DNA from: Cryptococcus deneoformans JEC21
Lineage: Eukaryota; Basidiomycota; Tremellomycetes; Tremellales; Cryptococcaceae
NCBI RefSeq assembly: GCF_000091045.1
Contig: NC_006692.1
Span: 1-40,000, forward strand
Direction of reading: 5' to 3'
Length of the DNA stretch: 40,000 bases
Positions 1 through 10,658 of the stretch are shown here, one piece after another. How positions within the stretch are numbered: the first letter of the stretch is position 1; each line of letters opens with the position of its first letter. The position numbers were made by a program, and so were the translations under genes. The notes under the pieces are model-generated. The model was not told the origin of the DNA. It did not search any database and worked only from the letters and a program-made list of their open reading frames with translations.

Positions 1-75
1 TAACCCCCTAACCCCCTAACCCCCTAACCCCTAACCCCCTAACCCCCTAACCCCCTAACCCCCTAACCCCCTAAC
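1..75. repeat. Telomere repeat tract (C-rich strand)
   Basis: Tandem TAACCCCC units run from base 1 and end in a partial TAAC at 72-75. All units are 8 bp except a 7-bp variant at 25-31 that has four C instead of five. Read on the other strand this is TTAGGGGG, the Cryptococcus telomere unit. The tract passes directly into unique sequence with no subtelomeric spacer, and a gene fragment begins about 10 bp later. Confidence 0.98.
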
Positions 76-85
76 AGCTTGAAGC

Positions 86-1914
86 ATGATCCTTTACATT
101 CTCAACTGTAAGCGCGTCCCACCGCATCATACATAGGTGCTGATGGACATAGACATCGATCGACAGAATCTTGCAGTCTCGAAACTGCAGGGAATCATGG
201 ATGACCTGGACCTGACTACCCAGCAGTTCGCTACCTGTGTATCGGTATTGTTCGCTGGATACCTACCGTTTCAGATTCCGTCAAACTACATCATCTCTCG
301 CATTCCACGACCTGGACTTTGTGAGTCGAGAGTGCTATCCCGTCATTTCTGCTAATGATCGCAGATATTTGCTGCGCTGTTGTCTGCTGGGGAGCGATCT
401 CTGCGGCCACGGCTGCTGTGCAGTCCTACTCTGCCTTGGTGGGAGTTCGAGTCGTGCTCGGTGCAGTCGAAGCCGTCTTCTTCCCTGGTAAATGCGGACG
501 TACAACGCTTGGCTTTATGCTGATGAATTATAGGTGTGCTATACTATCTCTCTGCTTGGTACACCAAGAAAGAACTAGGAAAACGATATGCCGGTCTCTT
601 CATCGGTCAACAGTTGGGGAACGGATTCGGAGGGCTTATCGCCGCCGGGGTCTTGAAACTCGATGGTAAACACGGAATTCGCGGATGGCGATGGCTCTTC
701 ATCGTGTAAGCCGCTACATTCGAGTACAGAGACAAAGACGACTGATTCATCCAGTGAGGGGGTGGTTACCGTGGGATTCGGTATCATCTTTGCTTTCGTA
801 ATGGTGATTACAGCAGTATATTCCATGCGAATCTGTCTGACATAACTAGCCCGAATTTCCTCACAACGCGCGAGTTCTTAAACCAATCGAGCGAGACCTT
901 GCTGTATGGCGGTTGGAGCAAGAAGCTGGTGCCGGCGAAGCTCATGATGACATCTCTACCACTAGAGCCTATCTTTCCGCCTTGAAGGACCCGAAGGTGT
1001 GTTGAAAGCTGAATCACTGAATTGAATGCTGATACCCTTGCCAGGTTTACATGCTCATTGGCTGCATGATGTGCTCACAAGCGATGGGTTCTGTTGGTGA
1101 GTGGGATTGTAACCGTATTCGCCTCAGCTGATTCATGGCTTTAGGAAACTTCTTCCCCACTATTCTACAGGCTTTGGGGTATGACTCATTGATTACTCTT
1201 TGCCTCACAGCTCCTCCATATAGTCAGTTGCCCTCTTCTTCCACTGACATTAGGCTGATGTCAATCAGTCTTCGCGTGCTTCATCTTCGCTGGCATCTCG
1301 TGGTGGTCGGACGTGAGTGATGTTCCTTTCCTGTGGTCATCCATAACAGTGTGTAGCGCAAACAAATCATGTACTGGCCGATAATTGTGTGTCTCTGCAT
1401 CGGTATTGTCATTTACATTATCGCCATGACTACTCTCAGTGTCGGCGCTCGATACTTTGCCATGATGTGGACGCCAGTTGCCAATGGTGCGTAAGGAGAC
1501 GTTTATTTGATTACTTGATTAACTGTCATCAGTCGTGCCGCAATTGTTCATCTATAACACGCTCTCGCTGCATGTTGCAAGGCCATACCCTAAGCGGGCT
1601 GCAGGTCTTGCCCTGATTAACGCAATTGGTGGAACCTCGAATATTTGGGGCTCCTATGTGTGGTTCGCACCTCCTCATTTCTACGCTGGGTTCGGCATGG
1701 GTCAGTCGCCCTTCTTCCAATAGAGCTTAGGGCTAACCCTGCTTCAGTGCTTGCTGTCAATGTTGTCTTTTTATGTATCATCACATTCTACAGATTCTTC
1801 GTAAGGAGGGAGAATTGTCGACTGGACGCGGGCGGCGAAGGAGCACGAGCGGTGATGAGGAGAGGCGTAACGGAAGAACAGATGTCCTTGGGATGGAGGT
1901 TCGTCGGCTACTAA
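86..1914 (+). CDS. MFS transporter of the anion:cation symporter (allantoate/Dal5, nicotinate/Tna1) type, 5' end missing at the telomere
   Basis: Twelve exons can be joined: 86-107, 153-320, 365-487, 534-705, 755-797, 850-996, 1045-1096, 1145-1222, 1269-1312, 1357-1486, 1533-1700 and 1748-1914. They give one open frame of 437 residues with no internal stop. The product begins MILYILNYIDRQNLAV, the typical first membrane helix and IDRQN motif of this family, and ends with the family's RRENxRLDAGGE...GWRFVGY tail. Members of the family normally carry several tens of cytoplasmic residues before this helix; here a TGA at 80-82 lies in frame just upstream and then telomere begins. An AG at 83-84 could be the old splice acceptor. 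The methionine at 86 may serve as a makeshift start, or the gene may be dead. Substrate is unknown: an organic anion or vitamin is likely from the family. Confidence 0.85.
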
Positions 1915-2765
1915 GTCCCTCCTGGATGGCAACAGTCAAGTCGATGAAGGGTAGAGAACAGAACATCGAGGCGAGGGACGGTTGGGGGAAGTAGGCGAAC
2001 ATAGAGGTACCTCGGTCCTCGTAGTAGAGGTCGGATTACACCTTAAGCTACTTTAATTTCGTGTCCTTGTTCGTTTGTCTACGGTTGTATTTGGAGCGTT
2101 AAATTTGAACATTGGAATGGCTATAGGCTAGAGAGTTTGAAAGATTAATAAGCTGCATGGACGATGCATTTTTCTATTCGAACGGTTGCTCCTTTTATTA
2201 TTTTCAAGCCTATGAGCCGACTCATCTTTTCCATACTTCCCCTGCATCTTCCGCTCGGACCACGCACTCTTTCCCTCAACTAATGTCTCTGCATGTCCTC
2301 CTCTTTTTCTGCCTCCTCTCATTCTCTCCTCGACACCCCACAATTACTTCACTGTCTTCCTCACTCCTTCTTTCTTCTTCGCCTCTCACCCTCATACCTC
2401 TCTACCCATGCAGATGTAGAAGGGGGCAAACATGGAGTTAGTGAAGAAGTCGAAGGTCCAAACAACAGCAATCTAGAGGAACGGCGGTAGGAGTTTATGA
2501 GGTCATTTGACTTATCATGAAAGTTGAGCGAGCTATAGTTGTTATGTTAACAATGCACTATACACCTAATATTGATCTTGCATTTATTAGGGCAGATCAT
2601 TATTTAGATAAATTTCAATGTGCTAGTGGAGGCAAGAAGCAGGAGTAATCTATAATGTAGCATAATACATCACACTAATCATGTAAACACGAGCAATACG
2701 AAACCTCTATAGCCTCTACGAAATCCCCATATTTAACTGAATGGTGCTAAAGCTCCGGTTATCTC
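1915..2765. other. Intergenic, between two convergent 3' ends; pyrimidine-rich block
   Basis: No coding exon chain was recognised. Bases about 2220-2410 form a strongly C/T-rich block on the + strand, of the kind often seen in Cryptococcus promoters and 5' UTRs, but only a short ORF (ATG at 2432, stopped within about 15 codons) follows. The open frames here have repetitive Ser/Leu/His composition and look like composition artefacts. Confidence 0.5.
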
Positions 2766-3769
2766 TTACTCGGATAAAGACTCATTCACTTTGATACCCC
2801 TCCTCTTTCTCCAGAGCGTTAATCCCCGTTTCCATAATTTGCGATCAGTTCCACTGCTGGGCACCAGCTGCATCGTTACACCAAGAGATTCGACCTCAAA
2901 ATTGCGGTGTTCATCGTCAAAAAAAAGCTATTAAGTTACCCGTCAGCAGTGTTTCTTAAGGAAAGATGATGCGACGGGGATATACCATTTGTTCGTACGG
3001 AATGCCCGTTTTGCGATGGATCTCTCGGAAATGTCTAAGTTTCGAGCCTATGAGGAAATGCTCATCAGTCTGTTGTTAAATGATGTTCAATACCGCGCAA
3101 CTCACCAGGATAAATCTCCATCTGCGAGAGGCAGAAATATCTCTTAGACTTCCATGTAAAGAGTAAGAGTAATTCGTGCTCACCGTATTAAAATATGAGA
3201 TCGCTTTCACATGGTCACCGCCCTCGTCAGCGGGCAAAAGCAACATCCTGAGCGCTTCCTTTGCCAGTTCAGGGGCACTCGTCCTCGATGCAGCAGCTAC
3301 GTGTATTCTTCGGTGTTTAAGTTCGGCGAGGATAGAGGGTACTTCATGGTAGAAAGAAAGATTTTGTCCACGCCTGCATTCCGTGAGTAGCTTGTTACGC
3401 GAGCGTACAAAAGAGACAGGGACGAAAGACTCACCGATCGACAAGCTGGTTAACAACGTCTCCATTACGCTTGAGTGGAGGAATAATATGCGTCTATTGA
3501 CCATTCTTCGTTAGTGCTCGTCTCCTAGTTGACAATACGTCGCCCCGTGAAACGCAACGCCCAAACATACATCTATCCACAGATCCCAAAGGGTATAACT
3601 GGTGCATTGGATATATCAGCCTGCTTATCAGGATATTATTAAAAAAGTGTAGATACTCAAGGTCGAACGCCACAAGTAGAGGGTAAGCATCCAGATCATT
3701 CGGCGAAACGGTTCGATACTTTTCGGCAGGTGGTGAAGGTTCGCGGCGGGAGGCGGCTCTTCGAGGCAT
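2766..3769 (-). CDS. Magnesium-dependent phosphatase-1 (MDP-1) family, HAD superfamily
   Basis: Seven exons on the minus strand (3657-3769, 3571-3598, 3435-3493, 3184-3373, 3106-3121, 2986-3047, 2766-2927) give 209 residues ending VNESLSE. The HAD motif I is FDLDYTLWDLWID, formed only after splicing the first two exons. The middle segment FYHEVPSILAELK then AAASRTSAPELA carries motif II, and EIYPGSKLRHFREIHRKTG followed by MLFFDDEHRN carries motif III with the Asp pair. This order and length match eukaryotic MDP-1, a small cytosolic phosphatase thought to act on sugar-phosphate or protein-tyrosine phosphate. The start at 3769 (MPRRAAS) was chosen because it is the first ATG giving a normal family length; an in-frame ATG at 3868 would add 33 residues without family likeness. 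Exon 5 is only 16 nt long. Confidence 0.9.
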
Positions 3770-4134
3770 CGTTTGGACTTTGTGAAAATGTAAATTAACG
3801 AGCTTTCTACCCTGCCCGTAAGTTGAAAGGTATTGAATACGTGAACGAGGTGTAGTTGCAAGTCTCAAATGTAATGGCGATCTTTCGATATGTGATTCGG
3901 TCCGTCGTTGGGTCGTTGTTCGTGCTTTCTTCGATCCAGTGAGAACAAGTGATGACGTAAGGGTTTTTTTATTTTCTCACGGTCGACTTCTGTTTATCCC
4001 CCGGGCAATGTCTCCCGATAGCGGACGGACCTTGAGTTAAGCCTTAAGCCTTAGATTGTTGCACCTCGAAGAACATCCTGTAAATAATCGATAGCCCTCG
4101 TAATTCCAGGAGCAAACAGTGAATATTTATCATT
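3770..4134. promoter_or_regulatory. Divergent promoter region between MDP-1 and the acidic-protein gene
   Basis: The two genes start head to head 365 bp apart. A short T run (3963-3970) and AT-rich sequence are visible, but no element could be assigned with confidence. Confidence 0.4.
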
Positions 4135-4659
4135 ATGGCTGCTGAAAAACAACAACAACGTATGACCTAGCCCCTCTTGAAAGTTCGTCTCTCGCTAATT
4201 CGGTTGTGCAGCCTTGCCTCTTGGGAAACCTGTTCCCGCTAAAGAAGGAGAGGAGAAAGTGGAATTGAGTGATGAAGGAGATGAAGACAGAGAGGATCTT
4301 GAGGAGGAAAATGATGAAGACTTCGATGAGGACGAAGACGAGGACGACGAGGATGAGGATGAGAATGAGAATGAGAATGAGAATGAGGATGAGGATGAGG
4401 AAGACGAAGACGAAGAGGGCGACGATGGTATTGACCACAAGAAGGTGCTGTCGGACTTTTACAATGTAAGGCCTAGGGCCTTGCCACAGGACCTAGTATG
4501 ATATCGGAACTGTGCTAATGGGCCGTTTGGTAGACCGAACAAGTGGACGAAGAGGATGATGAGGATGTCATCGAAGGCAAAGAGGATGCGGGAGTCAGCA
4601 ACCTGAAGCGAAAGGCGGACGGTGAGGAACATGGCGAGGCAAAAAAAAACAAGGCCTAG
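4135..4659 (+). CDS. Small highly acidic protein with C-terminal basic cluster, probably nuclear; function unknown
   Basis: Three exons (4135-4159, 4212-4465, 4534-4659) give 134 residues. It begins MAAEKQQQP and then runs into a long Asp/Glu tract (about residues 28-80) with alternating EN and ED dipeptides. The C-terminus holds KRKADGEEHGEAKKNKA, two basic clusters spaced like a bipartite nuclear signal. This mix of acid tract and basic tail is common in histone chaperones and other chromatin-linked or prothymosin-like proteins, but no diagnostic domain is visible, so no function is claimed. An ATG at 4214 lies in frame just after the first intron, so a shorter start is possible; the exon 1 start is preferred because the GT..AG intron keeps frame. 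Confidence 0.7.
4359..4406 (+). repeat. GAT/GAG/AAT codon repeat in acidic gene
   Basis: A run of 6-bp units GAGAAT, flanked by GAGGAT units, encodes alternating Glu-Asn and Glu-Asp. Such perfect in-frame hexamer runs can change copy number between strains. Confidence 0.75.
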
Positions 4660-5114
4660 TTTCATGTACAATCGTATCGGCCTTATTAACATATTAGTAA
4701 ATGGAATGGTACAAAAAGTGTGTATCGACGGAAATGTACTATTATTGCAATAGTGTATGATGATATCTTGATCGCATAGGTGGCCGCAAGTCAACGAAAT
4801 GTGTATGATTCCTCGCTGTCTCTCAGGATATGAACCGTATAACCTTAAAAGAAACTTTTCTTTGGTTTATTGCTTCTTCTATCTCTCGCTACATCCTCTT
4901 CTGACATAGAGCCTGCTACGTTCTCACCGGTGACCTCGCTCGTTGCTTGAGAACAAACGGAAACACAAACGGAACGATATGTATTGTTACCGGTCACGTG
5001 ACTAATTACTTGGTAACCCTGCCGAGAACGTTCATAAGATCTATCGATGTCATTCCACACCTTGAAAACAACTTACATCTGCCTTTCCAGTTTAATTCCT
5101 TCATTCTTACCGCG
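4660..5114. other. Intergenic and upstream region of the acid phosphatase gene
   Basis: No gene seen. An open frame continues upstream from the acid phosphatase start to 4947, but those residues look unlike the conserved protein. A CACGTG site is listed separately. Confidence 0.5.
4995..5000. promoter_or_regulatory. CACGTG palindrome, candidate Pho4/bHLH site
   Basis: CACGTG sits 115 bp upstream of the acid phosphatase ATG. This is the core bound by Pho4-type bHLH factors, which activate phosphate-starvation genes in yeasts including Cryptococcus. The same hexamer also occurs at 37225-37230 near unrelated genes, so a single copy is only suggestive. Confidence 0.4.
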
Positions 5115-7730
5115 ATGTCCAAGTCCACGTACTCGGACGAACCTCTAGCTGCTGAGGACTACGAGCTCCAGCCAACATCCAACGCAAACGACCCGTTGCT
5201 TCCATCGTACTCCCAGCACCCTTTCACATCGCCTCATCAGCAGCTACAACGCGAACGACGTGCCACTCGACTTCGCTCGGTTTTATCACGCATCTGTATC
5301 GCATTCTTGATAGTAGTACCGACATTTGCATTTGCGGCTTGCTACTTTGGGAGGACAACTTTGGATAAGGTGAGAACTTGGGACAGTTTACCGCCAGAGG
5401 TACAAGATTGGCTGGACAAGATCGCGCCTGCCAAGACCCATGCGGATCACTCAAATTTCCCGACAGAGTAGGTGCTCCATTTGTATAGATGAAATCTCCT
5501 CTTATGTAACTTGCCAGCATTGGTTACGCCGGACCGACACCAACTGGTAGCGAGTGAGTCGTTAGTAAGCTTCCTTTCATTAAGTGATCGACTAACAAAT
5601 CGAAAGGGCCGCCCTCATTGCTACTGCTCCCGTGGTTCCATCCCACACCGATGTCTACCCTCTTATCCGTCCTACTAACAAGGTCTCCAAAGGTTTTAGC
5701 GTCCTTCAACATTGGGGAAATCTCAGTCCATATTACTCGGTGGATTCTCATGGTCTTCCTGAGTCAGGTAGCCTCATTCCTGAGCAATGTGAGCTGGAAA
5801 GTTTACATTGGTTACAGAGGCATGGTGCGAGGTATGATTCTTGTTCATCCATGGAGTAACATGCTAATATTTATTATAGGTATCCTACTTCATACCCCGA
5901 GGGCCCTGTTGCTTTAGCCTCTAGACTCAAGAGCGCGAAAGGGTGGAAAGCCAAAGGCGATCTTTCTTTCCTTAATGACTGGAGCTACCAGCTCGGAGCT
6001 GAGATCCTTACGCCGTTTGGTCGTAGTCAACTTTGTGAGTATTGCAATTCTGTTTCAAACAATGTTGAGACAAACAATGTGAGAGGGGAAGCAGGCTAAC
6101 ATATCCTAGTCAATCTCGGCGTTTCTGCAAGGATTAAATACGGCTTTTTGCTCGACAAGTTCAAAGGTAAATTGCCCGTCTTCCGGACAGAGAGTCAAGA
6201 GTGAGTACATGCTTCCGTATATCAACACCTTAACACTGACACGGAGACAGCCGCATGTTGAAATCTGCTCAGAACTTTGCTGTCGGTACGTCTTAACTTC
6301 GCTAATCCCTTTATATTTGAGCTCACTTCTATCTACAGGCTTCTTCGGGGTCCCAGCAGATGATCAATATAATCTTGAAGTCACTATTGAGGCTCCAGGC
6401 TTTAATAACACTCTCGCGCCTTTCACGACTGTGAGTCTCATTTGGCGATCTCAAGCGCGAGAATATTAGCTTACACAATGTGCGTCAGTGCCGAGGAACA
6501 GGCGTCGATTACAAATCGAAGCTTGCAGAATGGGATTCCATTTATCTCGCAAAGGCGAAGAAGCGATTGCAGGAGAACATGCAGGGGTATAATCTCAGTT
6601 TCATGGACGTTAAAGACATGGTAAGCGCTGTCCTGGATATTAATCTGTCCTTTTGGCTAATTGACCCGCTGTGCAGATGGAAATGTGTGCTTACGAGGTA
6701 GGCTGCGTTTGGTATACCCCAACCTGTAAACCTAATTCTGGAAACTCAGACTGTTGCTCTCGGTCACTCTGCCTTCTGCGATCTGTTCACTCAAAAGGAA
6801 TGGAAGGGCTTCCAGTACCGAAACGATATCTTTTGGTGGTATTCGTCAAGTTTCGGATATGCTCCTGCTAAGGCGATGGGTATGGGATGGGTGCAAGAGC
6901 TGGTCTCGAGGTTAACGAAGAGTAGATCATACTCGTTCAGTGCCAGGACGGAGTGCTGACGACGACTGTAGCTCGACTCACCGAGTTTAACTCTACTACA
7001 AATTCATCGTTCCACGACGACGTTCACTTCCCTCTTGGAGATGCTCTGTATGATGGTTTATTCAATATCAATTGCTTTGGCTGTTCTGACAGGTATGATA
7101 GATATGTCGACTTCACCCACGACACCCAATTTGCCCTCTGTACGCCATTTTTTCTTTTGTAACAAGATCGAAATTACCTCTGACAATCAACTCAGTACTT
7201 CCTACGATGAACCTCACAACCTTTGCCGAAACAGGAGACCTTCCCACCGATCATATCCCCAAGCATCGTTCCTTCGTCTCCTCCAAGTAGGCAATAGCAC
7301 ATTTCTACCCCTTTGTTATTGGGGCTGACGCTGCCATAGGATTATGCCATTCGCCACTAACCTCCAAGTCCAGGTCCTTTCTTGTTCTGGCGAGAAGAAG
7401 CTCCGACTCATTCTAAATGACGCTCCCATCCCTCTTACCGGTATCAACGGGTGCCCTGAAGATGATGACGGACTTTGCCCGGTGGATACATTTGTGGCGG
7501 CAATGAAGACTCTCATAGGTGAGATCGATTTCGCTAAGGAGTGTGCGTTGGACAAGGAAACTCTAGAGGAGGAACAAGAAGTCGGAGAGGAAGAGATGGC
7601 AGAGGTGAAGGTTGATGGGCTTCAGAAGGTCGAAGATGAGGAGGAAGACAACAAAAAAGGTGATGACGATGATGGCGATAGCGACAGTGACAGCGACAGC
7701 GGCAGCGACAGCGATGACGACGATAATTAG
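5115..7730 (+). CDS. Histidine acid phosphatase (phytase-like), N-terminal membrane anchor, acidic C-terminal tail
   Basis: Fourteen exons join in frame to 635 residues: 5115-5467, 5518-5553, 5607-5831, 5880-6034, 6110-6200, 6251-6285, 6339-6430, 6489-6620, 6677-6697, 6750-6921, 6972-7047, 7102-7139, 7196-7286 and 7340-7730. The catalytic motif RHGARYPTSYPEG is assembled across an intron, and the second motif is DFTHDTQFA, giving the His nucleophile and the HD proton donor of branch-2 histidine phosphatases. A hydrophobic segment at about residues 58-75 after a basic stretch suggests a type II anchor instead of a cleaved signal. The likely job is release of phosphate from organic esters outside the cell or in the secretory/vacuolar lumen. 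After the domain there is a roughly 75-residue tail rich in Glu, then Asp-Ser repeats. Exon 9 is just 21 nt. Confidence 0.9.
7660..7727 (+). repeat. GAC/AGC codon repeat encoding the Asp-Ser tail
   Basis: Imperfect GACAGC hexamers near the end of the acid phosphatase gene encode DSDSDSDSGSDSDDDD. The repeat is in frame up to the stop at 7728-7730. Confidence 0.7.
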
Positions 7731-7893
7731 GCATACAGCAATGAGCCGAACATATCGCTCGCTCTCCATTATGATTTATAACTTTTAAGTGTAATACTTC
7801 TGCTCTGAAGATGTGCCCCATAGATCCATGCATTAAATGATGCCTTGTATTCGATATGTCTCTATCTGACATCAATGAAGAGGCGGCGACACA

Positions 7894-9848
7894 TCAGACC
7901 TTCTCACCACGTTCAACTACCTCGTCAGAGACGATTCTTCCCACAGAGCCCATATCTGACGTATCCCAACCGTTTTCCTCCAAGTACCTCCTGAACTCTA
8001 CATCCTCATCCTCCAACTGCGCCCTTCTGTTCGGTACAATTGTCATGACTACTATCGCTGCGACAACACAAATGCCTGAACCGATGAGAAAAATGGCTTG
8101 TTGCCCTTTGAGAGTCGTGGCAAAACGGGCTTCGATAAGGGGGAAAACTTGTGTACCCACAGCGGCGCCTGCTTTACCGATAGCTGCTGCTAAACCAAGA
8201 GCATGACCCCTGCAGGTATCATGTTAGGATTTCACTATCTGATATCCGATAGAGAATTAAAAGAGACGTCATACGCACCTAACAGGGGTGGGGAATGATT
8301 CGGAAGAGACTATGAAGTTGCAGTTGCCCGGTCCGACGGAGAGAAAACATTGGAAAAGGCCGAAGAGGATGACGAAAGCGGCGAAAGCGCCTGTGCCGTT
8401 GTTACGAAGGGGTTCCATAGCACCTAGAGACCGGCGTAAGTGCGCTTGTTAAAACTTGATTTGAGACGCTCTCAGGACATACCGCCAATAACGAAACCAA
8501 AAATTGCGACCATTACTAGTCCAAAAGCGTATGTCTGCCTAGGTCCGAGACGGTCAATGATGAAACCTACGCGTGTAACCGCGTTAGTTTGGTACATATG
8601 GAATGTTTACCAGTATGAAAAAGCAGACTCACCTCCAAAGAACGCGCCAGGAAGGGCAAACGCATTGACGAGCGCTCCCCATCCGTTTGAAGCTAACAGT
8701 GATTGATTACTGCTGAATCCGGCAGTGATGGTAGGTGCGAGGAGGTTGAATGGATATACAACAGCGTCATAGAGAAACCAGACAAGAGAACATCTATTCT
8801 TGTGATCAGCTAAACTAGTCAGAGAACTTAGCACAGGGTGGGCTTACCCAAGCAAAGGTTTCCAATAACGTTTGAACGCAAGCCAGTAAGGAAATTTTGG
8901 ACTTTTAATGGAATGTTTTGAGTAGAGAGTTGAGTCTGCCATACGCACACGGAAGAGAAAGATCGACAATGGCATCTTTACGGTTAGTCACGCTCCATGA
9001 ATAAGCGAACTTACAATGATACCGATACCGAAGCATATACGCCAGACTCCGACGTGAGGTTCACCTCCGTACGCGGCGAGGACGATGAGGAACACGATAG
9101 CAGAGGCAACGAAGCCGGCGATGATGGCTGTATTGGTGCTTGATGCTACGAGGAGTCCTCTCTTCTTCCTCAACCTATTGATAATAAGCGCGACACATAC
9201 AAGAGACGATGTACTAGAGATGTGTAACATACGTATGGGTCTCATCTGCAGCTTCCACAGCGCTCGTCGTACATACTGCGTACTCACCGCCAGCACCTAG
9301 GCCAGCAACGCCGCGCCCAATCACGATCATCCATAGCATTCCAACTTCACTCTTCCCATGCGCTGCAGTTGCAAGGGTTACGCCGAGAACAAGGAAGAAG
9401 GTGCAACCGATAATACCCCATCGACGACCAAGACGGTCGGCGCAGAGACCGAAGAGGATCATCTGTAAGGATTGTCAGACGGAGAAGATTAAACAGAAAA
9501 TTGGAACTTACTCCAAAGATATCCCCAATAAGGATGGAATTGCTTAGACGAGTCTTCATAGTTGAGTTAAGGGCGGTGGGATAGAGCTTTGCCATGACGG
9601 TGTTCGTATAACCTAGTCCTTCATCAGCTTTGACGTGAAATTACGTGTAAAAAGTATACGGTACCGGTAATCTGGATGTTATAACCATCCGAGAAAAGGG
9701 CTACACCTGCAATGAGTACAGACAAGGTCTGCATCCATTTTCGTTTCTTTGGCGTCTCGAGCTCAGCGAGTGGTGCTGCGTGAATGGTAGTATCGATGTC
9801 CTGCTCGGGGAGGTATCCCATTTTGTCGTCATAGGAAAGAGTAGACAT
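7894..9848 (-). CDS. MFS transporter, Git1/phosphate-symporter type
   Basis: Nine exons on the minus strand (9665-9848, 9512-9612, 9233-9462, 9015-9174, 8848-8975, 8633-8793, 8483-8566, 8279-8423, 7894-8209) give 502 residues. The start MSTLSYDDKMGYL is the first ATG. The first helix region reads LFSDGYNIQITGYTNTVMAKLYP, which resembles Git1 glycerophosphodiester and Pho84-like carriers. The loop 2-3 signature DRLGRRWGIIG and the helix 4 motif GRGVAGLGAGGEYAV are clear, and FIIDRLGPR repeats the signature in the second half. The tail is hydrophilic and acidic. Family members import phosphate, glycerophosphoinositol or related metabolites with protons; the exact substrate cannot be read from sequence. 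It converges on the acid phosphatase gene with only 163 bp between stops. Confidence 0.85.
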
Positions 9849-10658
9849 TTTGGAATCCACGAACTTTTGTTTGATAAAGAATAGTCGATTCGTGGTTGCC
9901 TATATACCTTACTGGGGTTTAAATTATCTCAGAGGATGTCGAGGTCGGCAGACCATATCGGGTTTCGGCCTTCCGTCTATTCGTGACATTCGAAGTAAAT
10001 AATACTTGAGAGACCTTCTGTAGCCAATACTCTTTTGAAAATGCAGCATAGAATAGCATATGAAGGCAGTACCTGATCATTATCAACAACGTGCTCAATA
10101 CTGTTACAGTGGTAACACCGGAGTCCAATACTCACATACTGATGCCGAGCCTGTCCGAGTTCTTTCGGATATCATCCGGACGTACGCTCTACCTCCCAAG
10201 GCCTCCCAATTGTCGAATGTAACTGGATATCAACGAATAATACGGTAGATCAGGTCTGACGGAGAAGTAGATTGAACGTGTTTGTGATGGCATTAGCCGC
10301 CGAAGCGAGATTATTTATTATTATCTTCTTCTTCTTAATTAGCCCCGCCGTCGCTTATTGCCGCTGCTGTTTTACGCGCGGAATTTTAATCGACGACCTA
10401 TTTTCGATCGTACGCATTTCTTGTTGTTCATTCGCACGTTCGTATTTATATTAAGTCCGAACACTTCACCAAATTGACCCGAGTTGGCCGGCACCAGGAC
10501 CTTTGTACTATGCGCAGACAGATCCATTTCTGGATAAGTAGCGAAATGAGCAGTTTTTGGGCTCACGAAGCACACGACCATCTACTTAGCGGCAGTAATC
10601 AAACAGCCGCCTGCAAAACGACACTTCTCGGTGTCCTCCTCCTTTACAAAGCGATAAA
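9849..10658. promoter_or_regulatory. Divergent promoter region, MFS transporter / PhoD phosphatase
   Basis: The 810-bp head-to-head interval contains CACGTT-type half-canonical bHLH sites at 10435-10440 (direct) and, on the other strand, at 10088-10093 and 10275-10280. Pho4 proteins can bind CACGTT as well as CACGTG, so shared phosphate control is possible. No other gene was seen here. Confidence 0.35.

Noticed and set aside
2157..2490. Overlapping open frames in a C/T-rich block
   Set aside because: Residue content is dominated by Ser, Leu, His and Pro as expected from pyrimidine-rich DNA; no family likeness and no exon partner.
4133..4440. Minus-strand frames with long Ser or Leu/Ile runs
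   Set aside because: They are antisense shadows of the Asp/Glu codon repeats in the acidic-protein gene.
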